A DNA stretch of 11,920 nucleotides from positions 1-11,920 of the forward strand of contig CBDULX010000090.1 of the NCBI GenBank assembly GCA_965368175.1, written 5' to 3'. Each line of letters begins with the position of its first letter. The stretch's first letter is position 1. The stretch is from CBDULX01 sp965368175 (GTDB lineage: Bacteria; Pseudomonadota; Gammaproteobacteria; SZUA-229). Shown here one piece after another: positions 1 through 6,878 of the stretch. The notes beneath the pieces are model-generated. The model ran no database searches. It had not been told where the DNA came from and was given only the letters and a program-made list of their open reading frames with translations. The translations under genes were made by a program, and so were the position numbers.

Positions 1-32
1 GCGCCTGCTGTTATTTTTTTGTCTTGATTCAT
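1..32 (-). CDS. 5' end of a gene after the decaheme cytochrome, probably MtrB/PioB-type barrel (partial)
   Basis: An ATG at 32-30 on the minus strand opens a frame that stays open to the window edge and encodes MNQDKKITAG followed by a GC-starting codon. A GAGG element (plus-strand CCTC at 41-44) sits 8 bases upstream, which is good ribosome-binding spacing. The start lies 62 bases after the stop codon of the decaheme cytochrome. The charged first residues would fit the n-region of a signal peptide, but too little is visible to prove it. In known Mtr, Pio, Mto and Dms loci the gene beside the MtrA/DmsE decaheme cytochrome encodes the outer-membrane beta-barrel (MtrB/PioB/DmsF) that sheathes it, so that is the expected product. 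The reading frame is seen; the function is inferred from position only. Confidence 0.45.
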   Translation of the reverse strand, partial: MNQDKKITAG

Positions 33-94
33 CTTTGTTGCCTCGGTGTTGCTTTCGTTGCCTGACAAGGGTTTAGTCAACTACATCAACATTG

Positions 95-1099
95 CTATCT
101 CATCAGTTTTACGCCGGATGGATGGTTAGAGCCATGCACCTGCACGTGACAATTCATACAGCCTCCGAGTAATAAAAATCTGGAAGCTGTTCCGCCTGGC
201 AAACCACCGGGAGTGGATGCAACGCTTGGATGACCAGCTTGTGAATGGCATTGTTGGCACAGGAATGGTGCGCGCTTCTTTAATAATGACGAATGGATGG
301 AGCCGTGCGGGCTGTGGCACAGGCTGCAGTCTTCAGATACAGGTGCGTGTTCCCAGAGGAATGGGCCGCGTTTTTCTGCATGACAGGTGTAACAGGTTTG
401 GTTCAGTGTTGTTTTAACCAGTACACCGCCAGAGGATGAACCGTGTGGTGCATGACATTCGCTGCAGGCCATCTCACCAAAGCGTATCGGGTGCTGGGAT
501 GCCTTGTAAAATTCCGTGCGAACTTTCTTGTGGCAGCTGAAGCATACTTCGGGTTGTGTTTTTTTCTTCAGTACCGGATCTTCGGCAGCGTGAATAGTGT
601 GACAACTGGCACAGGCGATATTTCCGCCGCCGTGAGCACTGCCCAGCCAGTCGATATGCTGGCTGTCCTGATGGCAGCTGAGGCAGGATGCATTCTGTTT
701 TTCCACCGGTTCGTCAGATTTGATGCCAAAATTGAGAATGGGTGGCCGCTTTTGCCCAGGCCTTACCTTGCCTACGTGCCCCCCCTGATCCAGCACTTCC
801 TGCATGGCTTCGGCGCCGGCAACACCTGGGCCATGGCAGGCTTCGCACTGCAGCCCGGCGAAGGGTGAGCGCTTGTCGCCTTTCTGGCCATGTTTGGTTT
901 TGAAGATGTCAAAGACCGGGTCGGCCTCATCTTCATCATGACACTTGATACAGGTGTCGGCGCCTTTCTCGGTGAATTTACCTGCATGTTGGCTGGGTAC
1001 CGTATTGGCAGAAGTATTTTGATCTGCAGCAACTGCAAGCTCGAAGTTAAAACTCATCAAAAAAAGAAGTATGGCGGTCTTTAAGTATTTATTATTCAT
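95..1099 (-). CDS. Decaheme c-type cytochrome, MtrA/DmsE family
   Basis: This is a periplasmic decaheme cytochrome that would carry electrons through an outer-membrane barrel. From the chosen start the protein has 334 residues, close to Shewanella MtrA (about 333). Residues 1-25 form a Sec signal peptide (MNNKYLK, then hydrophobic TAILLFLMSF, then AVAA). Ten CXXCH sites follow: CIKCH, CEACH, CLSCH, CASCH, CFSCH, CSECH, CYTCH, CSLCH, CQQCH and CMNCH. The C-terminal HVQVHGSNHPSG is the family's typical ending. The same frame runs upstream to an ATG at 1255 (or a GTG at 1258). That start has a much better Shine-Dalgarno but would put 52 extra residues before the signal peptide. I prefer 1099 because of the signal peptide and the family length, although no clear ribosome-binding site precedes it. 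The gene probably forms an operon with the gene at the left edge, and a FNR-type box lies upstream. Specific role (DMSO reduction, metal reduction or Fe(II) oxidation) is not decidable here; no dmsA/dmsB is visible. Confidence 0.93.
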   Translation of the reverse strand: MNNKYLKTAILLFLMSFNFELAVAADQNTSANTVPSQHAGKFTEKGADTCIKCHDEDEADPVFDIFKTKHGQKGDKRSPFAGLQCEACHGPGVAGAEAMQEVLDQGGHVGKVRPGQKRPPILNFGIKSDEPVEKQNASCLSCHQDSQHIDWLGSAHGGGNIACASCHTIHAAEDPVLKKKTQPEVCFSCHKKVRTEFYKASQHPIRFGEMACSECHAPHGSSSGGVLVKTTLNQTCYTCHAEKRGPFLWEHAPVSEDCSLCHSPHGSIHSSLLKKRAPFLCQQCHSQAGHPSVASTPGGLPGGTASRFLLLGGCMNCHVQVHGSNHPSGVKLMR

Positions 1100-1261
1100 T
1101 TTATGAGCCACTGTTACGGGTTGCGCGAAAATAGTTATTGTTTTTTTTAGTGCGGTTATCTGCGAGTCTGAGAGCCAGTTTTCAGTTCCCAGGATGGCTG
1201 GCTGATGGAGATTTGAAAACGATTCCCATTGCAATACACTCTTGAACCGATTCATCACTGT

Positions 1262-1267
1262 TCCTCT
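1262..1267 (-). promoter_or_regulatory. Strong ribosome-binding site upstream of the extended cytochrome frame
   Basis: On the minus strand AGAGGA lies 6 bases before an ATG at 1255-1253. This ATG begins a frame that runs without a stop into the decaheme cytochrome. The site is far stronger than anything before the ATG at 1099. It implies translation of a 52-codon N-terminal extension or of a leader coupled to the cytochrome. Confidence 0.5.
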
Positions 1268-1439
1268 GGTATGCTGGATGCGCCTGCAAAGGATGCATTT
1301 CTCATCGCATGTTGTTTTTTATCATTATTATTATTTATCTAGGTATAAATATTATTAGGTGTAGTTTATAATCAAATGCATTAGCTTTTAAACTGTTTTT
1401 TTTGATTTTTTATGTATTTATTGATTTTTATGTTTTAAA

Positions 1440-1453
1440 TTGATGATTATCAA
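1440..1453. promoter_or_regulatory. FNR/Anr-type binding site
   Basis: TTGATGATTATCAA matches the consensus TTGAT-N4-ATCAA at all ten specified positions. FNR and its relatives (Anr, EtrA) are oxygen-sensing Fe-S regulators that bind this palindrome. The site lies between divergent cytochrome genes, which suggests oxygen control of one or both operons. Related CRP/FNR-family proteins such as Dnr can use nearly the same sequence, so the exact regulator is open. Confidence 0.75.
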
Positions 1454-1573
1454 TGTTTAATATTGGTATATTAGTCTTTTCGTGATTTGTTTAAATAACA
1501 GTAGTGTCCTGGTTTTGCGGTGCAGGTGTTAGTTTATATAAGAATTTAGAACTAAATATTAGAGGATTAGAAT

Positions 1574-2206
1574 ATGGCTCTGAATAAAAACAAATTACTG
1601 GGTGCGCTCAGTCTGAGTGCAATTTTGGGTGTGTCTTGCATATCGAGCGTTCTTGCAGCGGATGTTCAGGATCTGGTTAAAGACTGTGCAGACTGTCACG
1701 GTAAGGACGGCGCCAGCACTGATCCTAATGTGCCTATTATTGGCGGCTTTTCAGCCCCCTATACCACCGACAGTATGATTGCCTATAAGGGAGAAGAGAG
1801 ACCCTGCCCCGAATCCGAATACCTGAGCGGTGACAAAAAAGGCAAGAAGATTACCATGTGTGACATTGCCAAGGAGTTTGACGAAGACGAAATGAAAAAA
1901 ATTGGCGAATATTTTGCCGCTAAGCCATTCGTTCGTGCCACCAACCAGAAATTTGATCCTGCCCTGGCGGAAAAGGGCAAGGCTGTACAAGATGACCTTT
2001 GTGTTAAATGCCACGACAAGGGCGGCAGTCTGGCCAGTGATGACAGTGGTATTCTGGCCGGCCAGTGGATGCCTTACATGAGGCAGGCCTTCAAGGAATA
2101 CAGTTCCGGTGATCGCCCCATGACCAAAAAAATGGAAAAGAAATATAAAAAGCTGAAGGATGGCGATATCGAAGCGCTCATCCACTACTTTGCCAGTTTC
2201 AAATAA
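1574..2206 (+). CDS. Periplasmic di-heme class I cytochrome c (c4/FccA-like)
   Basis: This 210-residue protein is a likely soluble periplasmic electron carrier. A signal peptide covers about residues 1-29 (KNK n-region, hydrophobic core, VLAA cleavage region). Two class I cytochrome c domains follow, each with one heme site: CADCH at 38-42 and CVKCH at 143-147. Downstream Met residues (M95 in the first domain, M183 or M187 in the second) are candidate sixth ligands. The pattern GQWMPYM, then F-x-x-Y, then GDRPM, and the closing IEALIHYFASF resemble cytochrome c4 and the cytochrome subunit of flavocytochrome c sulfide dehydrogenase. No flavoprotein partner is seen here. Two further cysteines, C78 and C96, lie in the first domain and might form a disulfide. 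GAGG 8 bases before the ATG supports the start. The CbcL-like gene follows after 121 bases on the same strand, so this protein may shuttle electrons between it and the decaheme conduit. Confidence 0.9.
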   Translation: MALNKNKLLGALSLSAILGVSCISSVLAADVQDLVKDCADCHGKDGASTDPNVPIIGGFSAPYTTDSMIAYKGEERPCPESEYLSGDKKGKKITMCDIAKEFDEDEMKKIGEYFAAKPFVRATNQKFDPALAEKGKAVQDDLCVKCHDKGGSLASDDSGILAGQWMPYMRQAFKEYSSGDRPMTKKMEKKYKKLKDGDIEALIHYFASFK

Positions 2207-2327
2207 AGTGTATTAATAAAAAATTTTGGCTAGCGAAATTATATTTAATGCTATTTCGAAGTAATAAATCAGTACTCAATGAATGACCACCGAGCATTGG
2301 ATGTATGTTCAAAATTAGGGGTATAAC

Positions 2328-4340
2328 ATGTACGTTAAAAAACCTTTGATGCGTTTCTTGCTCGGGCTTGTTTACCTGACTACGGCTCAGCTGATCTGGC
2401 AACCATTAGCCACGGCTGCAACAAACCCGCAAAGCCATGGCATGGACGACGCAAGCTGTATGGAGTGTCACGATGGTACAAAAAAAATCACCGTTGAAAA
2501 TCCCAATGCCGATGAAGATGATGAAGACAAAACACGGCCACTGTTAGGCATCCTTAAAAACCAGTACATCAAAGGCGTGCACGGTGATATGGCCTGTCTC
2601 GACTGTCACAAAGAAATTACCGACAGCCAGGTATCACACGCAAAAAACAGCACAGCAAAACCCGATTGCATAAGCTGTCATGAGTCCCTGTGGGAAACCG
2701 CCAAAGAACAGAAGCTGACAAAGGAAAAAGCACTGCTGGGAATCATCGTGGAAAATATCGAGGCCTATAAGGAGTCTTTTCATGCCAAACCGGCCTCCAC
2801 CAAATCAGGGTTCAAGGCTTCCTGCGATGACTGCCATGACACACATTTTTTTAACGTGCCTGCACAGGGATCTACAAAACGCACCGACTGGCATCTGACC
2901 GTGCCACAGCTTTGTGGTGAGAGCTGCCATGAAGATGCCCTGAAAGAATATACTGCATCGGTACACGGTGTGGAAATCACCGAGAAACACAATCCCAAAG
3001 CAGCGGTCTGCGTAGACTGTCATACTTCCCATGCCATCAGCAAAACTACACGAGATCCGTTTAAATTACTGGTCACCAAACAATGCGGCGGGTGTCATGA
3101 AGAACAGTTCGCCAGTTATCGAGGCACCTATCATGGCCAGATCAACACCCTGGGTTATGCCTACACCGCAAAATGTTTCGACTGTCATGGCAGCCATGAA
3201 ATATTCGGGGTTGATAATGAAGAGTCCACCATTCATCCGGATAATCGACTGGAAACCTGCCAGGAATGTCACGATGGCAAAAAGGTAACTAAAGCGACTG
3301 TGTCATTTCTGACCTTCGGCCCGCACGCCAATAGCCATGATTTCGAGAATTATCCGCAGATGTGGATAGCCGCCAAATTTATGCACGGCCTTTTATTGTT
3401 CGTGTTTAGCTATTTCTGGGCGCATTCTTTGCTGTGGTGGTATCGCGAATATCAGGATCGTAAGGCACGTAAGGAACAGCAACATATCCTTACAGATGAA
3501 TTACTGGCGGTAGAAAATAAACAGGTACGTCGTTTTGGACTGATCTGGCGCATTGGGCACCTGTTTTTTGCCATCAGTGTCATGCTGCTGATCCTGACCG
3601 GTACGGCGGTGATTTACTCCTATACTGCCTGGGCGCCTGTGGTCATAGATCTGCTCGGTGGTCCGCAAATGGCGGGGCTTATTCATCGTATCAGTGCGGC
3701 CATTATGCTGGGTATTTTCTTCCTGCACCTGGTCGGTGTGTCTATCAATATCTACCGCAAGCGGAAATCCTTCCGCTGGTTTGGTCCGGATTCTCTGGTG
3801 CCCAACTGGAAAGATTTTAAAGATGCCTGGGGTATGTTCAGGTGGTTTGTCGGAAAGGGTGAGCGCCCGGTGTTCGACCGCTGGACCTACTGGGAAAAAT
3901 TTGACTACTGGGCTGTGTTCTGGGGTATGGGTGTAATCGGAGGCAGTGGCATGATGCTGGCCTTCCCGGAAATTACCGCTTCTATCTTTCCTGGCTGGGT
4001 ATTCAATGTGGTAATGCTGGTACATGGTGAAGAAGCATTTCTTGCCGCCGTGTTCCTGTTCACGGTGCATTTCTTTAATAACCACTTCCGTCCCGAAAAA
4101 CAGCCGCCACCGGATGTGGTCATGTTTACCGGAAGCCAGTCAGTTGAAGAATTCAGGCGTGACCACCGCTTGCAGTATGATCGTCTGGTGGAAACCGGTG
4201 AACTTGAGAAGTATCTGGTGGATGCGCCATCCAGGCCCATGACCATCGGTTCCACCATTCTCGGTCTTGTGCTGATCTCTATCGGCCTGGCACTGTTGAT
4301 AATTGTGGCGGACGGTTTCCTGGGGGGCTATTCGTCTTAA
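2328..4340 (+). CDS. CbcL-like fusion: nine-heme c-type cytochrome plus b-type membrane cytochrome
   Basis: This 670-residue protein is a predicted inner-membrane quinone/cytochrome oxidoreductase. A signal peptide covers about residues 1-31. The periplasmic domain carries eight CXXCH sites starting at residues 44, 90, 114, 166, 228, 253, 283 and 311, plus CGESCH at 196-201, a CX3CH variant. Six hydrophobic segments follow near 347-372, 404-430, 447-475, 526-546, 558-583 and 638-660. Membrane histidines H411, H453, H467, H566 and H581 are candidates for ligating two b hemes, as in HydC/FdnI/PhsC-type cytochrome b. Geobacter CbcL, which passes electrons from menaquinol to periplasmic cytochromes, has the same order: multiheme c domain, then a di-heme b domain. 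A thiosulfate- or formate-linked cytochrome b is an alternative, but no molybdoenzyme gene is nearby. AGGGG 6 bases before the ATG supports the start. The architecture is seen; the EET role is inferred. Confidence 0.87.
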   Translation: MYVKKPLMRFLLGLVYLTTAQLIWQPLATAATNPQSHGMDDASCMECHDGTKKITVENPNADEDDEDKTRPLLGILKNQYIKGVHGDMACLDCHKEITDSQVSHAKNSTAKPDCISCHESLWETAKEQKLTKEKALLGIIVENIEAYKESFHAKPASTKSGFKASCDDCHDTHFFNVPAQGSTKRTDWHLTVPQLCGESCHEDALKEYTASVHGVEITEKHNPKAAVCVDCHTSHAISKTTRDPFKLLVTKQCGGCHEEQFASYRGTYHGQINTLGYAYTAKCFDCHGSHEIFGVDNEESTIHPDNRLETCQECHDGKKVTKATVSFLTFGPHANSHDFENYPQMWIAAKFMHGLLLFVFSYFWAHSLLWWYREYQDRKARKEQQHILTDELLAVENKQVRRFGLIWRIGHLFFAISVMLLILTGTAVIYSYTAWAPVVIDLLGGPQMAGLIHRISAAIMLGIFFLHLVGVSINIYRKRKSFRWFGPDSLVPNWKDFKDAWGMFRWFVGKGERPVFDRWTYWEKFDYWAVFWGMGVIGGSGMMLAFPEITASIFPGWVFNVVMLVHGEEAFLAAVFLFTVHFFNNHFRPEKQPPPDVVMFTGSQSVEEFRRDHRLQYDRLVETGELEKYLVDAPSRPMTIGSTILGLVLISIGLALLIIVADGFLGGYSS

Positions 4341-4369
4341 TGCGGGTAAGCCGGTTTATTAATCAAACG

Positions 4370-4400
4370 GGGTGTACAGGGGTGGCTTCCCTGTATGCCC
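4370..4400. terminator. Hairpin between convergent operons, probable bidirectional terminator
   Basis: Arms at 4370-4381 and 4389-4400 pair over 12 consecutive positions, including two G-T wobbles, around a 7-base loop. The hairpin lies 30 bases after the stop of the CbcL-like gene and 26 bases beyond the stop of the convergent response regulator. Neither side carries a long T-run. The minus-strand exit (GTTTGATTAATAAA) is moderately T-rich, so termination may be imperfect or factor-assisted. Confidence 0.6.
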
Positions 4401-4425
4401 ATTAATTGCGGCTTATTATCCTGTC

Positions 4426-5442
4426 TCAGGATTCCAGGCAGTTTCTAAGGTCATTCTTACTGGAGTCAAAATCAACAATACTGTTTATGAGTGTCTCATA
4501 TGCGGGGGGCTTATGTTGCAAATGGCAATAATAGAAACCCTGTTTGTCATTAGCTAATTTAGTAGGTTCAAATACATATTGTTTCCAGCTCTTTGCATAG
4601 AGTGATTCATAAACACCCGATGTTTTCCAGAAGTCAGGAATAACCACATTAAGAGCTAACTGTTTGGTTAGTTCTGGCGGAGCGTACTCACTTTCGGCAA
4701 TTTCCCACTGGGTGCGCATTTCTTCTTCGGTAAATACAAGTAGACGGTAATAGTCATGTTTATTTTTTCCGAACATTAAGATGCCATAAGGGTCTGTAGT
4801 CAGGTAGTATTCGCAGATATTGTATTTGTCGAATAATTCAAAAACGTAGAATTTGAATGCATTATCACTGAGAAAATCAGGTATTTCTGCGCCTGAGCTA
4901 AAAAAAAGTCGGTTAATTTCAGTAAAATATGCGTGTTGTTGTTTGTGTATAATCGAGTTTATTTTTTCACTCAGCTGATCGTCGTTCTTGTTCAGGTAGG
5001 CGTTTATTATGCCATCATTCAGTGCATTGATCGCATCACTGGTATCGAATATGCCCGTCAGTAATATCTTTTTCGTTCCAGGCTGGTTTATTTTTTCACA
5101 AAGTTCTAATCCATTCATCGATGGCATACGATAGTCAATAACGGCGACTGAAGTTTCCTGGAAGCGATGTTCATTGACTACCTGTTCAAATATACAGGAA
5201 AAATCCCACGGTACGAGTTGTGTAGATAATAATCCAATTTGTTCTGTGGGTTTGCCACGACATATATCATATATGTTGGGGTGATATTGTGTATTGATGG
5301 CTTTTAAGGCTGAATTTGCATCTGAATAACACTGAAACAAAGTGTCTTTATCTAATTGACGACTGAGACTGTTTAAGAAGCCTGCATCATCATCAACAAG
5401 TACTACTTTAGTTGGGTGGTAGTATGGGTGAATGTTTGTCAT
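4426..5442 (-). CDS. Response regulator with receiver insertion and unclassified C-terminal output domain
   Basis: This 338-residue protein is the partner of the upstream kinase. The receiver begins with VVLVDDD (acidic residues 17-19), has the phosphoacceptor D103 in VIDYRMPSMNG, the switch threonine in ILLTG (T129), and a likely conserved lysine K152 in YLNK. The acidic cluster and the phosphoacceptor are about 85 residues apart instead of the usual 45 or so, so about 40 residues (roughly 53-95) are inserted between the second helix and third strand. Residues from about 170 to 338 do not look like a helix-turn-helix, GGDEF, EAL or HD-GYP domain. They contain an aromatic-rich EYYL segment (211-214) and W246EIAE. 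I recall similar uncharacterised output domains in other regulators paired with membrane kinases, but I cannot name a family. The start codon overlaps the kinase stop by 4 bases (ATGA), indicating translational coupling. Confidence 0.85.
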   Translation of the reverse strand: MTNIHPYYHPTKVVLVDDDAGFLNSLSRQLDKDTLFQCYSDANSALKAINTQYHPNIYDICRGKPTEQIGLLSTQLVPWDFSCIFEQVVNEHRFQETSVAVIDYRMPSMNGLELCEKINQPGTKKILLTGIFDTSDAINALNDGIINAYLNKNDDQLSEKINSIIHKQQHAYFTEINRLFFSSGAEIPDFLSDNAFKFYVFELFDKYNICEYYLTTDPYGILMFGKNKHDYYRLLVFTEEEMRTQWEIAESEYAPPELTKQLALNVVIPDFWKTSGVYESLYAKSWKQYVFEPTKLANDKQGFYYCHLQHKPPAYETLINSIVDFDSSKNDLRNCLES

Positions 5443-6791
5443 TGCGCATCAATCCTTGGGAAAGACAATATAAATTCAGTAAACATACCTTCGGTTGAGC
5501 TTGCTTCAATAGAGCCGCCAAAGCTGTTCATGACACGGTCGCAAAAACCCAGCCCAAGGCCATTGCCAACCCCATCAGGTTTGCTGCTAAAAAAATCGTT
5601 AAAGATATATTGCAGTTCATTCTCTGGAATGCCTGAACCAGTGTCTTTAAAGTGTATCAAATTAACATTATCATGGTGTTCTAGCCAGATTTCAATATTA
5701 CCTTTCATGGCCTTGGCAATAAAATATAACGAGTTATTTAACAGATTATAAATAGCATTTATAAGCATGGTGTCGGATCCGAGAAATTTAAAATCCAGGC
5801 GAGTATTGTACATTACTCGATTTTTTTCATCTTTTTGAAATGGATAGTCTGTAAGCGCTTTGTTAATACAGTAGTTAGCGGAGCATATTTTAAAATCTGT
5901 GGTGTCAATTTCTTTGGCGCTTAAATTGGCCAGTAACATATTAATAATAATATTAGCATGATGGGCAGCCTTGATTATATCGTCAAGTAGTTGAGGAGAG
6001 GGATGAGATTTGGCGCTTTTCGCATCCATTCGGATGGTTGCCAGGGGTGTGCGCAATTCATGGGCAATATTAGTTGTCAGGGTTTTCAATAGATTGACTT
6101 TTTCTTCATGTTCTTTTGTGAATATCTGGTGAAAGCTGGTCATTAACTCCTTTTTTAATAGTGCATATAGAAAAATGCTCAGGCTAATGGTAATAAAAGA
6201 TATTCCAGGTGGATAAAACTCGAAACCATAATTACATAAGTAATCTACAGCGGCAAATATATAAATTAATATACTCAGCAGGCAGTAACGTAATTGTGAT
6301 TTAAAAAGTCCGCTGGATACATACTGTTTTTTATAAACAAGGTATAAACCTCGTGAGGTAACTATCGCGGTTTGCAGGACATGGAGGGGGTGTAAAATAC
6401 CCGCTTTCGGATAGAAACCAAAATAGTATTCATAATGGCCTGATATTAATAAATCAGTTGTTAGTAATATAATAGCCAGCAGGCACGCTATAGCATAGGA
6501 AAGGTAAACATAGCGAATTTCATCATGGCTATGGGATATTTCTATAAGGAAGTGGTAAATACTGGTCGGTAGAAAAATGATAAGTAAATAACCGATCTTG
6601 ATCAGTATGTCTGCCAGCGCAGGATCACTGACCTGGAAAAGAATGGCCCAGGTGAATTGCCATGCAAATGTAGTGATGCAGAGGATAATGAAGGCAATAT
6701 GTGAACGATGCCTGCTGAACTTGAAGTTAACTATAAGTCCGGCAATTAGAAAGTATAAGGCAACCGCTGCAGGTAGTGTTGAGTAAAGCAT
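5439..6791 (-). CDS. Sensor histidine kinase with N-terminal 7TM domain
   Basis: This 450-residue membrane sensor kinase has seven hydrophobic segments near residues 6-22, 31-53, 66-84, 97-117, 131-151, 170-186 and 196-212. Their pattern, including the W47-x-x-W-type region, F81 in YHFLIEI and YGFEFYPPG (188-196), resembles the HisKA_7TM sensor domain. There is no periplasmic PAS or Cache domain, so the ligand is probably sensed in or at the membrane. The kinase core is complete: H-box HELRTP with H244, N-box NLLNNSLY (349-356), G1 DTGSGI (383-388), and G2 GNGLGLG (409-415). It lacks a fused receiver. The response regulator follows with a 4-base overlap, and a thioesterase-like gene precedes it by 87 bases. 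A weak AGAG lies before the ATG. The signal is unknown; a hydrophobic small molecule is only a guess from the 7TM domain and the thioesterase neighbour. Confidence 0.9.
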   Translation of the reverse strand: MLYSTLPAAVALYFLIAGLIVNFKFSRHRSHIAFIILCITTFAWQFTWAILFQVSDPALADILIKIGYLLIIFLPTSIYHFLIEISHSHDEIRYVYLSYAIACLLAIILLTTDLLISGHYEYYFGFYPKAGILHPLHVLQTAIVTSRGLYLVYKKQYVSSGLFKSQLRYCLLSILIYIFAAVDYLCNYGFEFYPPGISFITISLSIFLYALLKKELMTSFHQIFTKEHEEKVNLLKTLTTNIAHELRTPLATIRMDAKSAKSHPSPQLLDDIIKAAHHANIIINMLLANLSAKEIDTTDFKICSANYCINKALTDYPFQKDEKNRVMYNTRLDFKFLGSDTMLINAIYNLLNNSLYFIAKAMKGNIEIWLEHHDNVNLIHFKDTGSGIPENELQYIFNDFFSSKPDGVGNGLGLGFCDRVMNSFGGSIEASSTEGMFTEFILSFPRIDAQ

Positions 6792-6878
6792 TAACTCTAT
6801 TTATATGTTAAAGATCGCGATGTGATTCCAACACCTCGCAATCAGATAATTCAAATGGTTTTTTACAAAAACGTTACG

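Larger units (their letters stand above)
1259..1573. promoter_or_regulatory. Divergent AT-rich control region of the cytochrome locus
   Basis: This 315-base stretch separates the leftward decaheme operon from the rightward cytochromes, and I find no convincing gene in it. It is very AT-rich between about 1310 and 1500 and contains one perfect FNR/Anr-type palindrome at 1440-1453. A TATATT at 1467-1472 is the best -10-like hexamer for the rightward direction. With it, the FNR-type box would cover the -35 region. A second AT-rich element, TATATA at 1535-1540, could be an alternative. Leftward, several weak -10-like hexamers lie at 1409-1420, roughly 10 turns of thought short of certainty: they sit about 42 to 45 bases from the box centre, near the spacing usual for FNR class II activation. 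Transcription starts cannot be fixed from sequence. Confidence 0.6.

Noticed and set aside
443..868. 141-codon open frame on the plus strand
   Set aside because: It lies entirely opposite the decaheme cytochrome, whose ten heme motifs prove the minus-strand frame; no ribosome-binding site or recognisable protein features.
1751..2185. 144-codon minus-strand frame with hydrophobic stretches
   Set aside because: Antisense to the di-heme cytochrome, where the CXXCH motifs and signal peptide fix the real frame.
2234..2258. Inverted repeat CGAAAT/ATTTCG between the di-heme and CbcL-like genes
   Set aside because: Only a 6-base stem with a 13-base AT-rich loop and no T-run; too weak to call an attenuator or terminator.
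3501..4085. 194-codon open frame on the minus strand
   Set aside because: It is antisense to the b-type cytochrome domain of the CbcL-like gene; composition is rich in His, Arg and Gln as expected of a shadow frame.
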